Assembly: GCA_013178155.1 (NCBI GenBank)
Contig: JABLXH010000008.1
Location: forward strand, 18,748 to 82,747
From: Armatimonadota bacterium
GTDB lineage: Bacteria > Armatimonadota > Zipacnadia > Zipacnadales > UBA11051
Direction of reading: 5' to 3'
Length of the DNA stretch: 64,000 bases
The position numbers and the translations under genes were made by a program. The notes beneath the pieces are model-generated. The model ran no database searches, was not told the origin of the DNA, and worked only from the letters and a program-made list of their open reading frames with translations. This document shows positions 10,453-19,895 of this stretch, piece by piece (within the stretch, counting starts at the first letter, position 1; the number at the start of each line of letters is the position of its first letter).

Positions 10453-11433
10453 ATGAACCATGCCGAACGCTTCCGTGCTGTGATGGGCTTCCAGCCCGTG
10501 GACCGCCTGCCACGCATCGAGTGGGCTAGCTGGTGGGACAAGACCGTAGCCCGCTGGGCCGAGGAGGGCCTGCCGGTCACCGACCGCTACGAGATGTACG
10601 AATACTTTGGCCTCGACCCTTACTACCAGTGCTGGTTTGGCCCGAGAGCAGCGGAGTTTCCCGGTCCTGAGGGCGGCTTCCCGGTCACAGGGCACGACGA
10701 CTACGACCGGATCCGGCCCTACCTGCTGCCGCCCTTTGAGGAGACAGTGGAGAGCCTGCGTCCGTGGGGCGAGAAGCAGGCGCAAGGCGAGTGCGTGGTC
10801 TGGGTGACGATCGAGGGCTTCTTCTGGTACCCGCGCACGCTGTTTGGCATCGAGGCCCACTTCTACGCCTTCTACGACCACGCCGACCTGATGCACCGCA
10901 TGAACCAGGAGCTGGCCGACTACCATGTCCGGCTGCTGAAGGCTTTGGCGCCGGTGTGCACACCGCTGTTTGTAGTCTTCGCCGAAGACATGTCGTACAA
11001 CCATGGCCCCATGTTGTCCAAACAGCTTTTCGACGAGTTCCTGGCTCCCTACTACCGCCAGGTCATCCCCGTGGTGGAAGAGATGGGAGCCCTGGTGATC
11101 GTGGACTCCGACGGCAACATCACCGACATGGTGCCGTGGATGCAGGGCGTGGGCATCCAGGGCGTGCTGCCACTTGAGCGCCAGGCAGGCGTGGACGGCA
11201 ACGCCCTGCGCGCCGCCTTCCCGGACTTCCGCATGGTCGGCCATTTCGACAAGATGACCATGCCTCACGGCGAGGCAGCCATGCGCGAGGAGTTTGAGCG
11301 CCTGCTCCCGCTCATGCGGTCCGGCGGCTTCATCCCCGGCGTGGACCATCAGACGCCGCCGGGGGTGTCGCTGGAGCAGTACCGCGTGTACCTGCGGCTG
11401 CTGGAGGAGTACACGGTTCTGGGCGCGCAGTAG
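10453..11433 (+). CDS. URO-D superfamily protein, paralogue 1 (metal motif lost)
   Basis: 326 residues from ATG 10453 (AAGGA about 10 bases upstream); the frame stays open further 5' but that part overlaps the glycosyltransferase start. The fold is that of uroporphyrinogen decarboxylase and corrinoid methyltransferases: RFRAVMGFQPVDRLPRIEW at the N terminus, VFAEDMSYNHGPMLS mid-protein, then VDSDGNITDMVPWM, GHFDKMTMPHG and GFIPGVDHQTPPG. At the place where zinc methyltransferases have H-x-C-G this protein reads D-S-D-G, and the later cysteine is a proline (GFIPG), so the metal ligands are absent. It is not a heme-pathway HemE. First gene of the plus-strand series; the next gene starts 34 bases on. 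Confidence 0.85.
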   Translation: MNHAERFRAVMGFQPVDRLPRIEWASWWDKTVARWAEEGLPVTDRYEMYEYFGLDPYYQCWFGPRAAEFPGPEGGFPVTGHDDYDRIRPYLLPPFEETVESLRPWGEKQAQGECVVWVTIEGFFWYPRTLFGIEAHFYAFYDHADLMHRMNQELADYHVRLLKALAPVCTPLFVVFAEDMSYNHGPMLSKQLFDEFLAPYYRQVIPVVEEMGALVIVDSDGNITDMVPWMQGVGIQGVLPLERQAGVDGNALRAAFPDFRMVGHFDKMTMPHGEAAMREEFERLLPLMRSGGFIPGVDHQTPPGVSLEQYRVYLRLLEEYTVLGAQ

Positions 11434-11467
11434 ACGCTGCCCGCCGACACACCACGCGAGGTGAACC

Positions 11468-13813
11468 ATGCGTTGCCTGTTGAGCTTGCTCCTGGCGAGC
11501 CCGATTCTGGCTGCCACGGTGGATTCTGCGTATTACGCGCCAGATCGGGGCGTGCTGTACAAGTGGTTTGAGGGGGCTCCGGGGATTCAGCAGTTTGTGG
11601 AGAAGGATTACCGGGCTGCAGGGTACCTGTGCCTGTACGTCCGCAACGGCGGCACTGAGCCCATCAGCCCCACGAGCTTCACATGGAACGGTACAGCGCT
11701 TGATGACCTGCGGGCCAGACATGAAGTGATCTGGTGGCGCCTGCTGCCCCGGCCCCTGGCCCCGGGCATGGTTGGCGAGGTGATGGTCCGCCTGCGCAAT
11801 CCGCTAACGGAGGCGGGGACGTTGGCTGTGAGCTTCGATGACGGCACCAGCGTGAGCGCTCGGATCGACCCCGATCCACACCCGCTGAAGATCGCCACCA
11901 TCGGCTTCAGCGACAGTCGCGACCGCGTCTTTCTGGTCGCTGAGAGCCTTGACGGCGCTGAGCGCCAACTGGCGCGGGTGTTGCTGGATGGCCGCGATGT
12001 CACCGCCAAGTGCCGTCTGCTGGCTCCGGGCTTCATCGGCGGGTGCTCGCCGGTCTCACTCCATCTGCTCGAACCCCTGGCTCTGGGCAGTTACCACACC
12101 TACACCGTGGTCACGAGCGACGGTGGGAGAGCCTCTGCCTGCGTGCGAACCCTGGACGCCTTTGTCCCCCTGGGCTCCTACGGCTATGGCACGCTGGAGG
12201 ACTACGCCCGCAACGGTTGCAACAGTTACGCCAACTTCGCGCGCAGCGGCGAGGGTCTGCTGGACGGCATGGCGCGGCTGGGGATGCGCGGGGTGAGCAT
12301 GATCGGCGACGCGCCGGTGGAGCCGTATGAAGTGAAGCACCCGGGGCTCTACGCGCACTACCTGATGGACGAGCCAGATTGCGGCGACTACTTCCAGGCC
12401 ACTGAGTTGCCGCATCCCCTGCGCATCGGGTTTCTGGCGCCCGAGATCGAGCGGCGGGCCCAGACCGTGCGGGAGGGCAACCCCACCCGGCCCAGCTTCT
12501 TGACCATTGACCTCACCTACAAGCCGGCCAACTACTACATCTACGGTCCCATCGCCGACATCCTCAACCCGGACTGCTATCCGCTCAGCATCGGCGCCGA
12601 TGCGACAATGGTGCGCGAGGTGGTGGAGACGGCGGTGCTGGCGGCGGGGCCGCGGCCGGTGACCTTCACCTTCCAGGGCGTCATGGAGGGGCCACGCGAC
12701 CCCGAGAAGTTCGCCCAGAAGCGTTTCCCGCGTCCGAACTTCGCCCTGGAGCAGCGGGTGATGCTGTACTACGCCATCGGCGCCGGAGCGCGGGGCTTGT
12801 TCAACTACATCCACTGCACCGAGAACTCGCCCACCAACTGGTCCCGAGGGACCGGAGAGTTCCCCGATATCTGGAATGAGATTGGCCAGGTCTACCGCGA
12901 ACTGGAACACGTCTCGCCCCTGCTGGCTCTGGCGCACCCGACGAAGCTGGCAACCAGCTCGACGGACAAGCTCTGGCTGCGGACCCTTCTCTGCGGCGAG
13001 GAGGCGGTGCTGGTGGCATGGGTCAACGACAGCTACCAGCAGAACCGCCTCGGGGTGCGCTACCAGCCCCTGCAGGACGTCCGCATCAAGTTGCCCGACT
13101 TGCCGTGGCTGCGGAACTGGAAGGCTCACACGGTCGGGCCGGAAGGCTTTGCACCGCTGGCCCGTTCGGGCGACGAGGTCCTGCTGCCCCGGGCTGAGGT
13201 GGCCGGGCTTATCCTGCTGACCCCCCGGGACGGTCTGGTTCGTGAGCTGGACGCCCGCTACGAAGAGCGGCAGCGCGAGATCGGCGCCTTCCTGCTGGCG
13301 GAGTGGCGGCGATCGCTGCAGCGACAGGCGGCGAACCTCAACCTCACGCGCCTCATCACCGGTGAGCTGGGGGCCTATGCCGTGCGGGGCCAGGGCCTGG
13401 GCGCTTACGGGATCAAACTCGACAGCTACTGGAACCCCTTCGAGACCGAGCACAACGTGTTCGAGGGGGGGACCGAGGACCGGCAGGACACTGCCGAACG
13501 CGGAGCGGCGTTTGCGGTCGGCATACCCGCCGAGGCCGTGGGCGAGCGTTGGGTGGCCTATGCCTACTGCGGACGCTGGGGCCCCGCAGCGACGATGACA
13601 GTCACCGGCCCCGACGGCCGGGTACTGGCAACACGTGAGGTGGAGGCAGGCTGGGGCGGCGAGCTGGTGGTTCTGGGCTTCACGCCACGTGAAGCGGGCG
13701 AGCACCGCGTCACTTACGTACAGGGAGGGCCGGGTGCGCGTGGCATGCGGATCGCCGAGACCATCTACGTGCTGCCCGTCAGCGAGGCCTTCCCGCCGCT
13801 CCCGGTGCCGTAA
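11468..13813 (+). CDS. secreted protein of unknown family, possible TIM-barrel glycosidase
   Basis: 781 residues with a short signal peptide (MRCLLSLLLASPILA). GAGGTGA lies 5 bases before the ATG. The first 250 residues look like beta-sandwich modules. A barrel-like middle (about 270-500) begins CNSYANFARSGEGLLDGM and holds YLMDEPDCGDY, an Asp-Glu pair reminiscent of the DE catalytic pair in GH123-type proteins elsewhere in this window, followed by DILNPDCYPLS and RGLFNYIHCTENSP. The C-terminal 150 residues are again beta-rich. I do not recognise a named family. It sits between URO-D paralogue 1 and the alpha/alpha-toroid gene with gaps of 34 and 25 bases, suggesting one transcript. Confidence 0.72.
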   Translation: MRCLLSLLLASPILAATVDSAYYAPDRGVLYKWFEGAPGIQQFVEKDYRAAGYLCLYVRNGGTEPISPTSFTWNGTALDDLRARHEVIWWRLLPRPLAPGMVGEVMVRLRNPLTEAGTLAVSFDDGTSVSARIDPDPHPLKIATIGFSDSRDRVFLVAESLDGAERQLARVLLDGRDVTAKCRLLAPGFIGGCSPVSLHLLEPLALGSYHTYTVVTSDGGRASACVRTLDAFVPLGSYGYGTLEDYARNGCNSYANFARSGEGLLDGMARLGMRGVSMIGDAPVEPYEVKHPGLYAHYLMDEPDCGDYFQATELPHPLRIGFLAPEIERRAQTVREGNPTRPSFLTIDLTYKPANYYIYGPIADILNPDCYPLSIGADATMVREVVETAVLAAGPRPVTFTFQGVMEGPRDPEKFAQKRFPRPNFALEQRVMLYYAIGAGARGLFNYIHCTENSPTNWSRGTGEFPDIWNEIGQVYRELEHVSPLLALAHPTKLATSSTDKLWLRTLLCGEEAVLVAWVNDSYQQNRLGVRYQPLQDVRIKLPDLPWLRNWKAHTVGPEGFAPLARSGDEVLLPRAEVAGLILLTPRDGLVRELDARYEERQREIGAFLLAEWRRSLQRQAANLNLTRLITGELGAYAVRGQGLGAYGIKLDSYWNPFETEHNVFEGGTEDRQDTAERGAAFAVGIPAEAVGERWVAYAYCGRWGPAATMTVTGPDGRVLATREVEAGWGGELVVLGFTPREAGEHRVTYVQGGPGARGMRIAETIYVLPVSEAFPPLPVP

Positions 13814-13838
13814 GCTGGCCTGCAAAGAGAGGGGCTCC

Positions 13839-16472
13839 ATGCGTCGCTTTCAACTCACCGTCGCCTTCCTGGCCCTGGGGGCCGGCCTCATGCCTGCGCC
13901 GACCAACGCCGGGACCTTCGCGGGTCGGTACGTCAGCGGCGAGGGTGACACCGACTACCTGCGCCTGCTGGACACGTGCTACCAGATGCTCTACCCCAGC
14001 CCCGACCTGCAGAACATCGGGATGCTCTACACGCCGGCGTGGCACGGCTTCGTGGAGGGACCGACCTGGGGGGCCTGGTGGATCCAGAACAGCTATGGAC
14101 CGACTTTCTGCGGCCTGCCGTTCTTCCGGGAGCCCTATTCTACCTGGGTCCGCAACTCTCAGGACCTGTGGTTCAGTCAGATGGGCGACGGGAAGCGCGA
14201 GGGTGGGGGTGACTGGCACTGGATCGCGCCCGATGGCTGTCTGTGCGACGCTGCCGCGCCGGGCTGGATCTTCTACAAGCAGGGCGACGGGCGGGTGGAC
14301 ATCCACGACTGGGGCATGGAGTTCACGGCCGCCGGCGTGGTCATGCAGGCCGAGATGCTGCTGGTCACTCGCGACCGGGCGGCCATCGCCCACTATCTGC
14401 CCCTGCTCGAACGGTCGGCGAACTTCCTGGAGACGCGGCGCGATCCGGCGAATGACCTGTTCCTGGCCGGTCCTGCCGGGAATCTCCTGGCCCCCAGCTA
14501 CGCCGGCTACAAGCGACCCGACGGGACCTACGACAAGGCCTATCTGACCGGCCTGTCGGTTACCACCATCGCGGCGCTCGACCGTCTCATCGAGCTGGAG
14601 AAGCTGGCGGGACGTGCGGCCGAGGCCGCCCTGTACGCTGACCGCCGCGACCGCGCGAAGCAGGGCCTGGCGCGGCTGATGACGCCCGCAGGCTACTTCA
14701 TCAAGTACCTCGACCCCGATGGCACGCGCCACGGGGTCTACGGCGCCGAGAAGCACGGCTACTTCGAGGCGGTCTGCAACCACGATGCCATCGCGCTGCG
14801 GGTGGTGGACGAGGCCCAGGCGCGGCGCATCTGGCGGACCATGGGGGCCATCAGGGGGCTGCGACCCCATGACCTCATCATCACCAACTACCCCTCCCTG
14901 GATGACATGTATACCGAGCCCACCGGACTGTGGGAGTTTGGGCGCTGGGTCAACGGCGGACACTGGACCACCTGTGAGGCGCGGATGATGCTGGCCTACT
15001 TCCGCCTGGGGGCCTACGAGGACGCGCGGCGGGCCATGGAGCAGCTTCTGGGCTTCGCGCGGCGTTTCCGGTTTGACAACCCGCTGGTGGACTTCGGCGG
15101 CGACGTGTACCAGCCGCAGGAGCCCGTCAACACTGTATATGACTCCTGGGGTGGGCCGCTGGGGATGCTGCGGGGGCTGTTTGAGTACCTGTACTCGGCT
15201 GACGAACTGACTCTCATCCCCCACATCCCGCCGGGCATCACCGCCCTGCGCCAGCAGTTCCCGGTGCGGTTCGGCGACAAGCAGGTCTTCCTGTCCACTT
15301 GCGGCACCGGGGCGGTCGCTGCCGTCTGGCTGAACGGACACCGCTGGAACCGGCACGACACCGCCTCCGTCACTTTGCCCTATGATGAGCTGCCGGCCCG
15401 GGCGCGAGTTGTCATTTGCCTGGGTGGCGCTGAGCCGCGCTTTGAGGCGAACCGCTGGCCGCCACCCCTGACCGTGCCGGATGAAGCTGACCCCTTGTGG
15501 GATATCCGTGCTCTCACCACAAGCCTGGCAGGCAACGGGCGTCCGCTGCGCCTGGGAGCGGACAGCAACGGACAGACGCGCCTCGTGGGTGACTTCCGGC
15601 GGGCACGGCTGTTCTCGCGGGCTCTCACAGAGGAGGAAGTCGCGGGGCTGGCCGCTGACCCCGGTGGGGAGTTCCCCGACCCGTCGCTGGTGGCCGACTA
15701 CCTTCTGGACCGCTGCGCCGACGGCGTGTGTCCCAACCCCGCTAACCCCGACCTGCCGGCACAAGTCGTGGGGACGCTCGAGATGGTCCCGGTGGGCACC
15801 GGTCAGGCGGCGCGGTTCGCCGGGGAGGGGTACCTGGAAGTGCCGAGCGACCCGCGGCTGAACCTCACCACGGCCTATACGCTCGAAGCCTGGGTCCGGC
15901 CGGGTGAACTGCCGGGCAGCGGCGGGCGACTCATAGACCGCGTGACCGCCGGCGTGGATGACGGCTACCTCCTGGACACATGCCCTGGCAACAGCTTGCG
16001 CTTCATCACTGAGCAGGGGCACTTGGGCTATGCGGCACGATTGGTGCCGGGGGAATGGGTCCATGTCGTGGCGACGTTCGCCGAGGCCGAGGGCCTGCGC
16101 CTGTATCTGAACGGCTCCCTGGTGGCCAGTGCCGAAGCCTCCCGGCCAGCGGCCATGGTGGCATTGGCGCGGGTGGGGCGATTCTACAGGCACATGGAGG
16201 CCGCCGGCCTGGGTGACACCTTCGAGGCCCAGCAGGCACGTCTGGCTGTGGAGCACCTGAAGGCCTTGCGCGAGCGGGTAGACCTGATCCGGGCGGGCAC
16301 GCTGCCATCCTTGCCTGGCCCCTCGGGGCCGGCTGCCGACCGGCTCTACCTGGACACGGCGACAAAGCTCGCGGACGGCCTGATGCGACTGATGGAGAGT
16401 TACGAGACGGCGGGGGATCCAGTGCACGAACGTGCGCTAAGCGTCTGGCGGGAGGTTACGAGGGACCAATGA
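13839..16472 (+). CDS. secreted alpha/alpha-toroid glycosidase-like protein with LamG domain
   Basis: 877 residues from ATG 13839, preceded by AGAGAGGGG; the longer open frame upstream overlaps the previous gene and is not needed. Signal peptide MRRFQLTVAFLALGAGLMPA. Residues about 60-500 look like a six-hairpin toroid (WHWIAPDGCLCDAA, MEFTAAGVVMQAEMLL, GLWEFGRWVNGGHWTTCEARMM), the fold of GH63/GH78/GH95-like enzymes. Residues about 650-790 form a LamG/concanavalin-like domain (YTLEAWVRPGELPGSGGRL, GEWVHVVATFAEAEGLRLYL). A helical tail ends the protein. Its stop overlaps the next start in ATGA, so translation of the beta-helix gene is probably coupled. Likely binds and cleaves an extracellular polysaccharide; substrate unknown. 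Confidence 0.78.
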   Translation: MRRFQLTVAFLALGAGLMPAPTNAGTFAGRYVSGEGDTDYLRLLDTCYQMLYPSPDLQNIGMLYTPAWHGFVEGPTWGAWWIQNSYGPTFCGLPFFREPYSTWVRNSQDLWFSQMGDGKREGGGDWHWIAPDGCLCDAAAPGWIFYKQGDGRVDIHDWGMEFTAAGVVMQAEMLLVTRDRAAIAHYLPLLERSANFLETRRDPANDLFLAGPAGNLLAPSYAGYKRPDGTYDKAYLTGLSVTTIAALDRLIELEKLAGRAAEAALYADRRDRAKQGLARLMTPAGYFIKYLDPDGTRHGVYGAEKHGYFEAVCNHDAIALRVVDEAQARRIWRTMGAIRGLRPHDLIITNYPSLDDMYTEPTGLWEFGRWVNGGHWTTCEARMMLAYFRLGAYEDARRAMEQLLGFARRFRFDNPLVDFGGDVYQPQEPVNTVYDSWGGPLGMLRGLFEYLYSADELTLIPHIPPGITALRQQFPVRFGDKQVFLSTCGTGAVAAVWLNGHRWNRHDTASVTLPYDELPARARVVICLGGAEPRFEANRWPPPLTVPDEADPLWDIRALTTSLAGNGRPLRLGADSNGQTRLVGDFRRARLFSRALTEEEVAGLAADPGGEFPDPSLVADYLLDRCADGVCPNPANPDLPAQVVGTLEMVPVGTGQAARFAGEGYLEVPSDPRLNLTTAYTLEAWVRPGELPGSGGRLIDRVTAGVDDGYLLDTCPGNSLRFITEQGHLGYAARLVPGEWVHVVATFAEAEGLRLYLNGSLVASAEASRPAAMVALARVGRFYRHMEAAGLGDTFEAQQARLAVEHLKALRERVDLIRAGTLPSLPGPSGPAADRLYLDTATKLADGLMRLMESYETAGDPVHERALSVWREVTRDQ

Positions 16473-18694
16473 CCAGGCTCGCTGCTGCTGTGTCGCTGAT
16501 CCTGATCTGTCACTGCGCCCTGGCCGCTTCACCCCCGGACATCCCCCGGCTGGACTGGGAGGAGCGCTCGGACTGGGTCAACGTCCAGACCGACGTGACG
16601 CCGGCGGCCGTAGGCGACGGCCAGGCCGATGACACTGCCGCCCTGCAAGCGGCGCTGGACCTGCCCGGGGACGGGGTGAGCATCTACCTGCCTGCGGGGA
16701 CCTACAGGATCACGGGCCCGCTGGTGTGGAACGGCCCCCGCGTGGGCTGTTTGCTCATCGGGCACGGTCGCGACACCCGGTTGGTATGGGACGGCCCGGA
16801 CGGGGGAGTGATGTTTCGCAGCAACGGCGTGGCCTACAGCCGTTACGTCGGCCTGACGTGGGACGGACGGGGCAAGGCAGCGGTCGGCTTTGACCACAAG
16901 TCCGATGAACGTTTCGAGACCGAGGTCCGCCACCAACACGAGGCCTACCGCGACTTCACCGGCTATGGCATCCGCATCGGTCACGAGCAGAAAGTGGCCT
17001 CGGCGGAGATCACCTACCTCAACTGCCTGTTCGAGCGGTGCGGCACTGCGGTGGCAATGCTCACCTTCAACGACTACGACAACAGCTTTGACGGCTGTGA
17101 GTTTCGGGACTGCGGTACTGGCATCTTTGACTTCAAGGGCAACTTCTACGCCCGCAACTGCCACTTCGAGCGCAGCCGCACCACCGACTTCCATATCCAG
17201 AGCGAGCATGGGGACTCCATCCGCCGCTGCACCTCCTTCGGCTCCCAACGCTTTGTCACCGAGGGGGGGACCATCGCTCCGCTGACCATTCAGGACTGCC
17301 ATGTGGCGGCCTGGAAGGACGCCGAGGGCGCGGTTGTGCTGGCCGGGGCGCCGGTGCTGATGTTTGACTGCGTTTTCAGCCGGCCGCCCTCCGCCCGACC
17401 GGCGGTGCGGCTGCTGAGCGCTTCCCAGCGACTGCTCATCTCCCAGAACACCCCCGACGAGGTGGAGAAGCTGGTCGAGCGCGTGCCGGGCGCGGAGATC
17501 CATTTCATCCCGCCGGGACAGCGACGGGGAGTCGTGAAGAGCGCACGCCAGAGCTTCCTGCGGTCGGAGGTCTCACAGCCGGGCAAGGTCTATGACGCCG
17601 TCCGCGACTTCGGCGCCAAGGCTGACGGGAAGACCGACGACACCGCGGCACTTCAGGCGGCCATTGACGCCGCGCGCGAGCACGGTCAGGGCGCGATCGC
17701 CTATTTCCCTGCCGCCCACTACGCCATCAGCCAGAGCTTGCGTGTGACCGGTGGAGGGTACACCGTCGGCGGCAGCGGCTTCATGACCCGTCTGCTGTGG
17801 ACCGGACCCGCCGATGGGGTGGGCATGGAGGTGTCCGATCCGCAGGAGGTGACCCTGCAGGCCTTCACCATCGGCCACCATGACGCCGGGCCGTACCAGA
17901 CTGCGGCCGACATCCGGCAGACGTCCACCGGCGGTCCCTCTCGCTGCAACTACGATTACGTCTTTGCCTACGGGATGTACCAGAAACAGCCCGACCGGCA
18001 GGGCATCCTGTTTCAGAATCTGTCGCCCGGGAGCGTCGTTTACGCCCTTCACACCCAGGGCAATCTGCGCTTCGATGACAGCGCCTCGGCTCGCTTCCTG
18101 TTCGCTAACTCCTATGAGGGCACCGTTTCGGTCCAGGGGCGACGGCGGGAGCGCGAAGGCATTCTGGGGTTCATGATGCGCCTGGCCACCCTCAGCGATC
18201 CTACCGTTCATGTCCGCGACAACCAGTCGCTGGTGATGAGCGACTTCTATGTGGAGCAGGCGGATCGGCACCTGCTGCTGGAGGGCGAGCCGGAGTTGCC
18301 CCCCGGTGCCGTGACCGTTCAGGGCGCGAAGATACACCTGAACGTTGACCAGCCCATCCTCGAGGCCAGGGGCTACCACGGACGGGTGTACCTGGGCCAG
18401 AACCAACTGTACATCAACCCCAAGGAGCCGCGATTCGTCACCACCGGCGAGGGAGCGCTGGAACTGGCGCTCTGTGGGCTGTTCCTTTACGACGTGACAC
18501 CGCGCTTTGAGCTCGGGCCGGGCACCCGGCTGATGCTGGCGGCGAACCAGGGCCTCGACAACGCGGGGGTCGAGCGCCCGGAGGGCCACCAGGCCATCGC
18601 GGCCGCGCTGGACGACCTGCGCCGTCTGGGCCAGCTCGATCACCAGATCAACGGCTGGCTGCCGGTGCCAAAGGGGAAGCTGATCGGAGAGTAG
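16469..18694 (+). CDS. secreted duplicated pectate-lyase-like beta-helix protein
   Basis: 741 residues with a signal peptide (MTRLAAAVSLILICHCALAA). Two halves each begin with the N-terminal signature of the pectate-lyase-3/endopolygalacturonase superfamily: GDGQADDTAALQAALDL then YLPAGTYRITGPL near residue 50, and DFGAKADGKTDDTAALQAAI then YFPAAHYAISQSL near residue 385. Each continues into parallel beta-helix repeats, so the protein looks like an internal duplication or a two-helix fusion. Overlaps the preceding gene by four bases (ATGA). The family includes polygalacturonases, pectate lyases and phage tailspike-like enzymes that act on extracellular polysaccharides. Catalytic residues cannot be assigned by eye. 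Confidence 0.82.
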   Translation: MTRLAAAVSLILICHCALAASPPDIPRLDWEERSDWVNVQTDVTPAAVGDGQADDTAALQAALDLPGDGVSIYLPAGTYRITGPLVWNGPRVGCLLIGHGRDTRLVWDGPDGGVMFRSNGVAYSRYVGLTWDGRGKAAVGFDHKSDERFETEVRHQHEAYRDFTGYGIRIGHEQKVASAEITYLNCLFERCGTAVAMLTFNDYDNSFDGCEFRDCGTGIFDFKGNFYARNCHFERSRTTDFHIQSEHGDSIRRCTSFGSQRFVTEGGTIAPLTIQDCHVAAWKDAEGAVVLAGAPVLMFDCVFSRPPSARPAVRLLSASQRLLISQNTPDEVEKLVERVPGAEIHFIPPGQRRGVVKSARQSFLRSEVSQPGKVYDAVRDFGAKADGKTDDTAALQAAIDAAREHGQGAIAYFPAAHYAISQSLRVTGGGYTVGGSGFMTRLLWTGPADGVGMEVSDPQEVTLQAFTIGHHDAGPYQTAADIRQTSTGGPSRCNYDYVFAYGMYQKQPDRQGILFQNLSPGSVVYALHTQGNLRFDDSASARFLFANSYEGTVSVQGRRREREGILGFMMRLATLSDPTVHVRDNQSLVMSDFYVEQADRHLLLEGEPELPPGAVTVQGAKIHLNVDQPILEARGYHGRVYLGQNQLYINPKEPRFVTTGEGALELALCGLFLYDVTPRFELGPGTRLMLAANQGLDNAGVERPEGHQAIAAALDDLRRLGQLDHQINGWLPVPKGKLIGE

Positions 18695-18803
18695 CGCCAC
18701 CACGGCCAGCGAGCCCTGGCGTTGGCACCGGAGCAACCAAACGGGGGTCCCACTGCCGGCGCCGCTGGCAATGGGCCCTGGCAACTGCCCTGGGAGGCCT
18801 CAC

Positions 18804-19883
18804 ATGCCTGCCACACCTCACATCGTCGTCGCTGCCCCCGCCACCGAGGAGTTCCCTCGGCAGTCAGAGGGGACGATTGCTGAACTGGCCGATGGCCGCC
18901 TGCTGCTGGTCTGGCAGGAGTTCTGGAGGGGCGACCAGGGCCACCTGGACAGTGACTTCTGGCCTGCCCGGCTGATGGCGATGACCTCGGCCGACGGTGG
19001 GCTGACCTGGGGTGAGAAGCGGGTCGTGGCCAGGCCCGGAGGCGACGAGGTGAGCTGCTACAGCCCCAGCCTCCTGCGCCTGCCCGATGGCGGCCTGCTT
19101 CTGGGCTTCATGCGCTACCACAGTGTCTCGCCCATCCTGTCCACCGGCGAGGTCTGGGTCTCCCATGACGAGGGTCAGACCTTTGCCCCTCTGGGCCGTG
19201 GCTGGGAGCGTAGACCCTACGGGCCCACGAATAATGTCATCAAGCGGTTGTCCTCCGGGCGCCTGCTCTGGCCCATCTCGGCGCCAGCGCCGGAGGCCGA
19301 AAGCGTGGCCGACCCGTGGGTCAACGGCGTGGTCTACAGCGACGACGGTGGCGCGACGTGGCGGGAAGCCCGGAACTGGGTGGCCCTGCCCATGCGTGGG
19401 GCCATGGAGCCACATGTGGAGGAACTGCGCGACGGCCGCATACTCATGAACATGCGGACCCAGCTCGGTGCGATCTTTCACGCCTGGTCGGAGGACAGTG
19501 GAGTGACCTGGTCCCTGGCCCAGACCAGCGGCCTGCGCTCACCGGAGTCCTGCCCGGAGCTGGTGCGCATCCCCCGGACCGGCGACCTCCTGGTCGTCTG
19601 GAACAACGCACCCTACGACCCCGGCCACTTCTCTCATTTCGGGATGCGGACGCCGCTCACGGTGGCCATTTCCCAGGACGAGGGGCAGACCTGGGGCCAC
19701 GTCCGCGACATCGAGACCGACCCCGGAAGGGCGTTCAGCAACCCGGCCTGCAACTTCACCAGCCAGGGCACGGCGGTCTTCAGCTACTGGACCTCCGAGT
19801 ACCTGCCCACGGGGGCCATGCGCGACGCCCCGATTGACCTGCGCGTGGCGGTGGTGGACCTGGACTGGCTATACGAAGACTGA
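18804..19883 (+). CDS. exo-alpha-sialidase-like six-bladed propeller with Asp boxes
   Basis: 359 residues from ATG 18804 with GGGAGG 6 bases upstream (an in-frame ATG at 18771 lacks a site). Five Asp-box motifs of the S-x-D-x-G-x-T-W type are visible: SADGGLTW, SHDEGQTF, SDDGGATW, SEDSGVTW and SQDEGQTW, one per blade, as in neuraminidases and BNR-repeat glycosidases. PRQSEGTIAELADGRLLLVW near the N terminus is characteristic. No signal peptide, so the enzyme should be cytoplasmic and act on imported oligosaccharides. True sialidase activity is not assured; many family members have other substrates. Twelve bases separate it from the next gene. Confidence 0.85.
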   Translation: MPATPHIVVAAPATEEFPRQSEGTIAELADGRLLLVWQEFWRGDQGHLDSDFWPARLMAMTSADGGLTWGEKRVVARPGGDEVSCYSPSLLRLPDGGLLLGFMRYHSVSPILSTGEVWVSHDEGQTFAPLGRGWERRPYGPTNNVIKRLSSGRLLWPISAPAPEAESVADPWVNGVVYSDDGGATWREARNWVALPMRGAMEPHVEELRDGRILMNMRTQLGAIFHAWSEDSGVTWSLAQTSGLRSPESCPELVRIPRTGDLLVVWNNAPYDPGHFSHFGMRTPLTVAISQDEGQTWGHVRDIETDPGRAFSNPACNFTSQGTAVFSYWTSEYLPTGAMRDAPIDLRVAVVDLDWLYED

Positions 19884-19895
19884 GGTAAACAACCC

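Noticed and set aside
13779..16427. 882-codon minus-strand open frame opposite the toroid-LamG gene
   Set aside because: It mirrors a plus-strand gene with signal peptide, known domains and ribosome site; the opposite frame is low-complexity in arginine, proline and histidine, as expected in GC-rich antisense frames.
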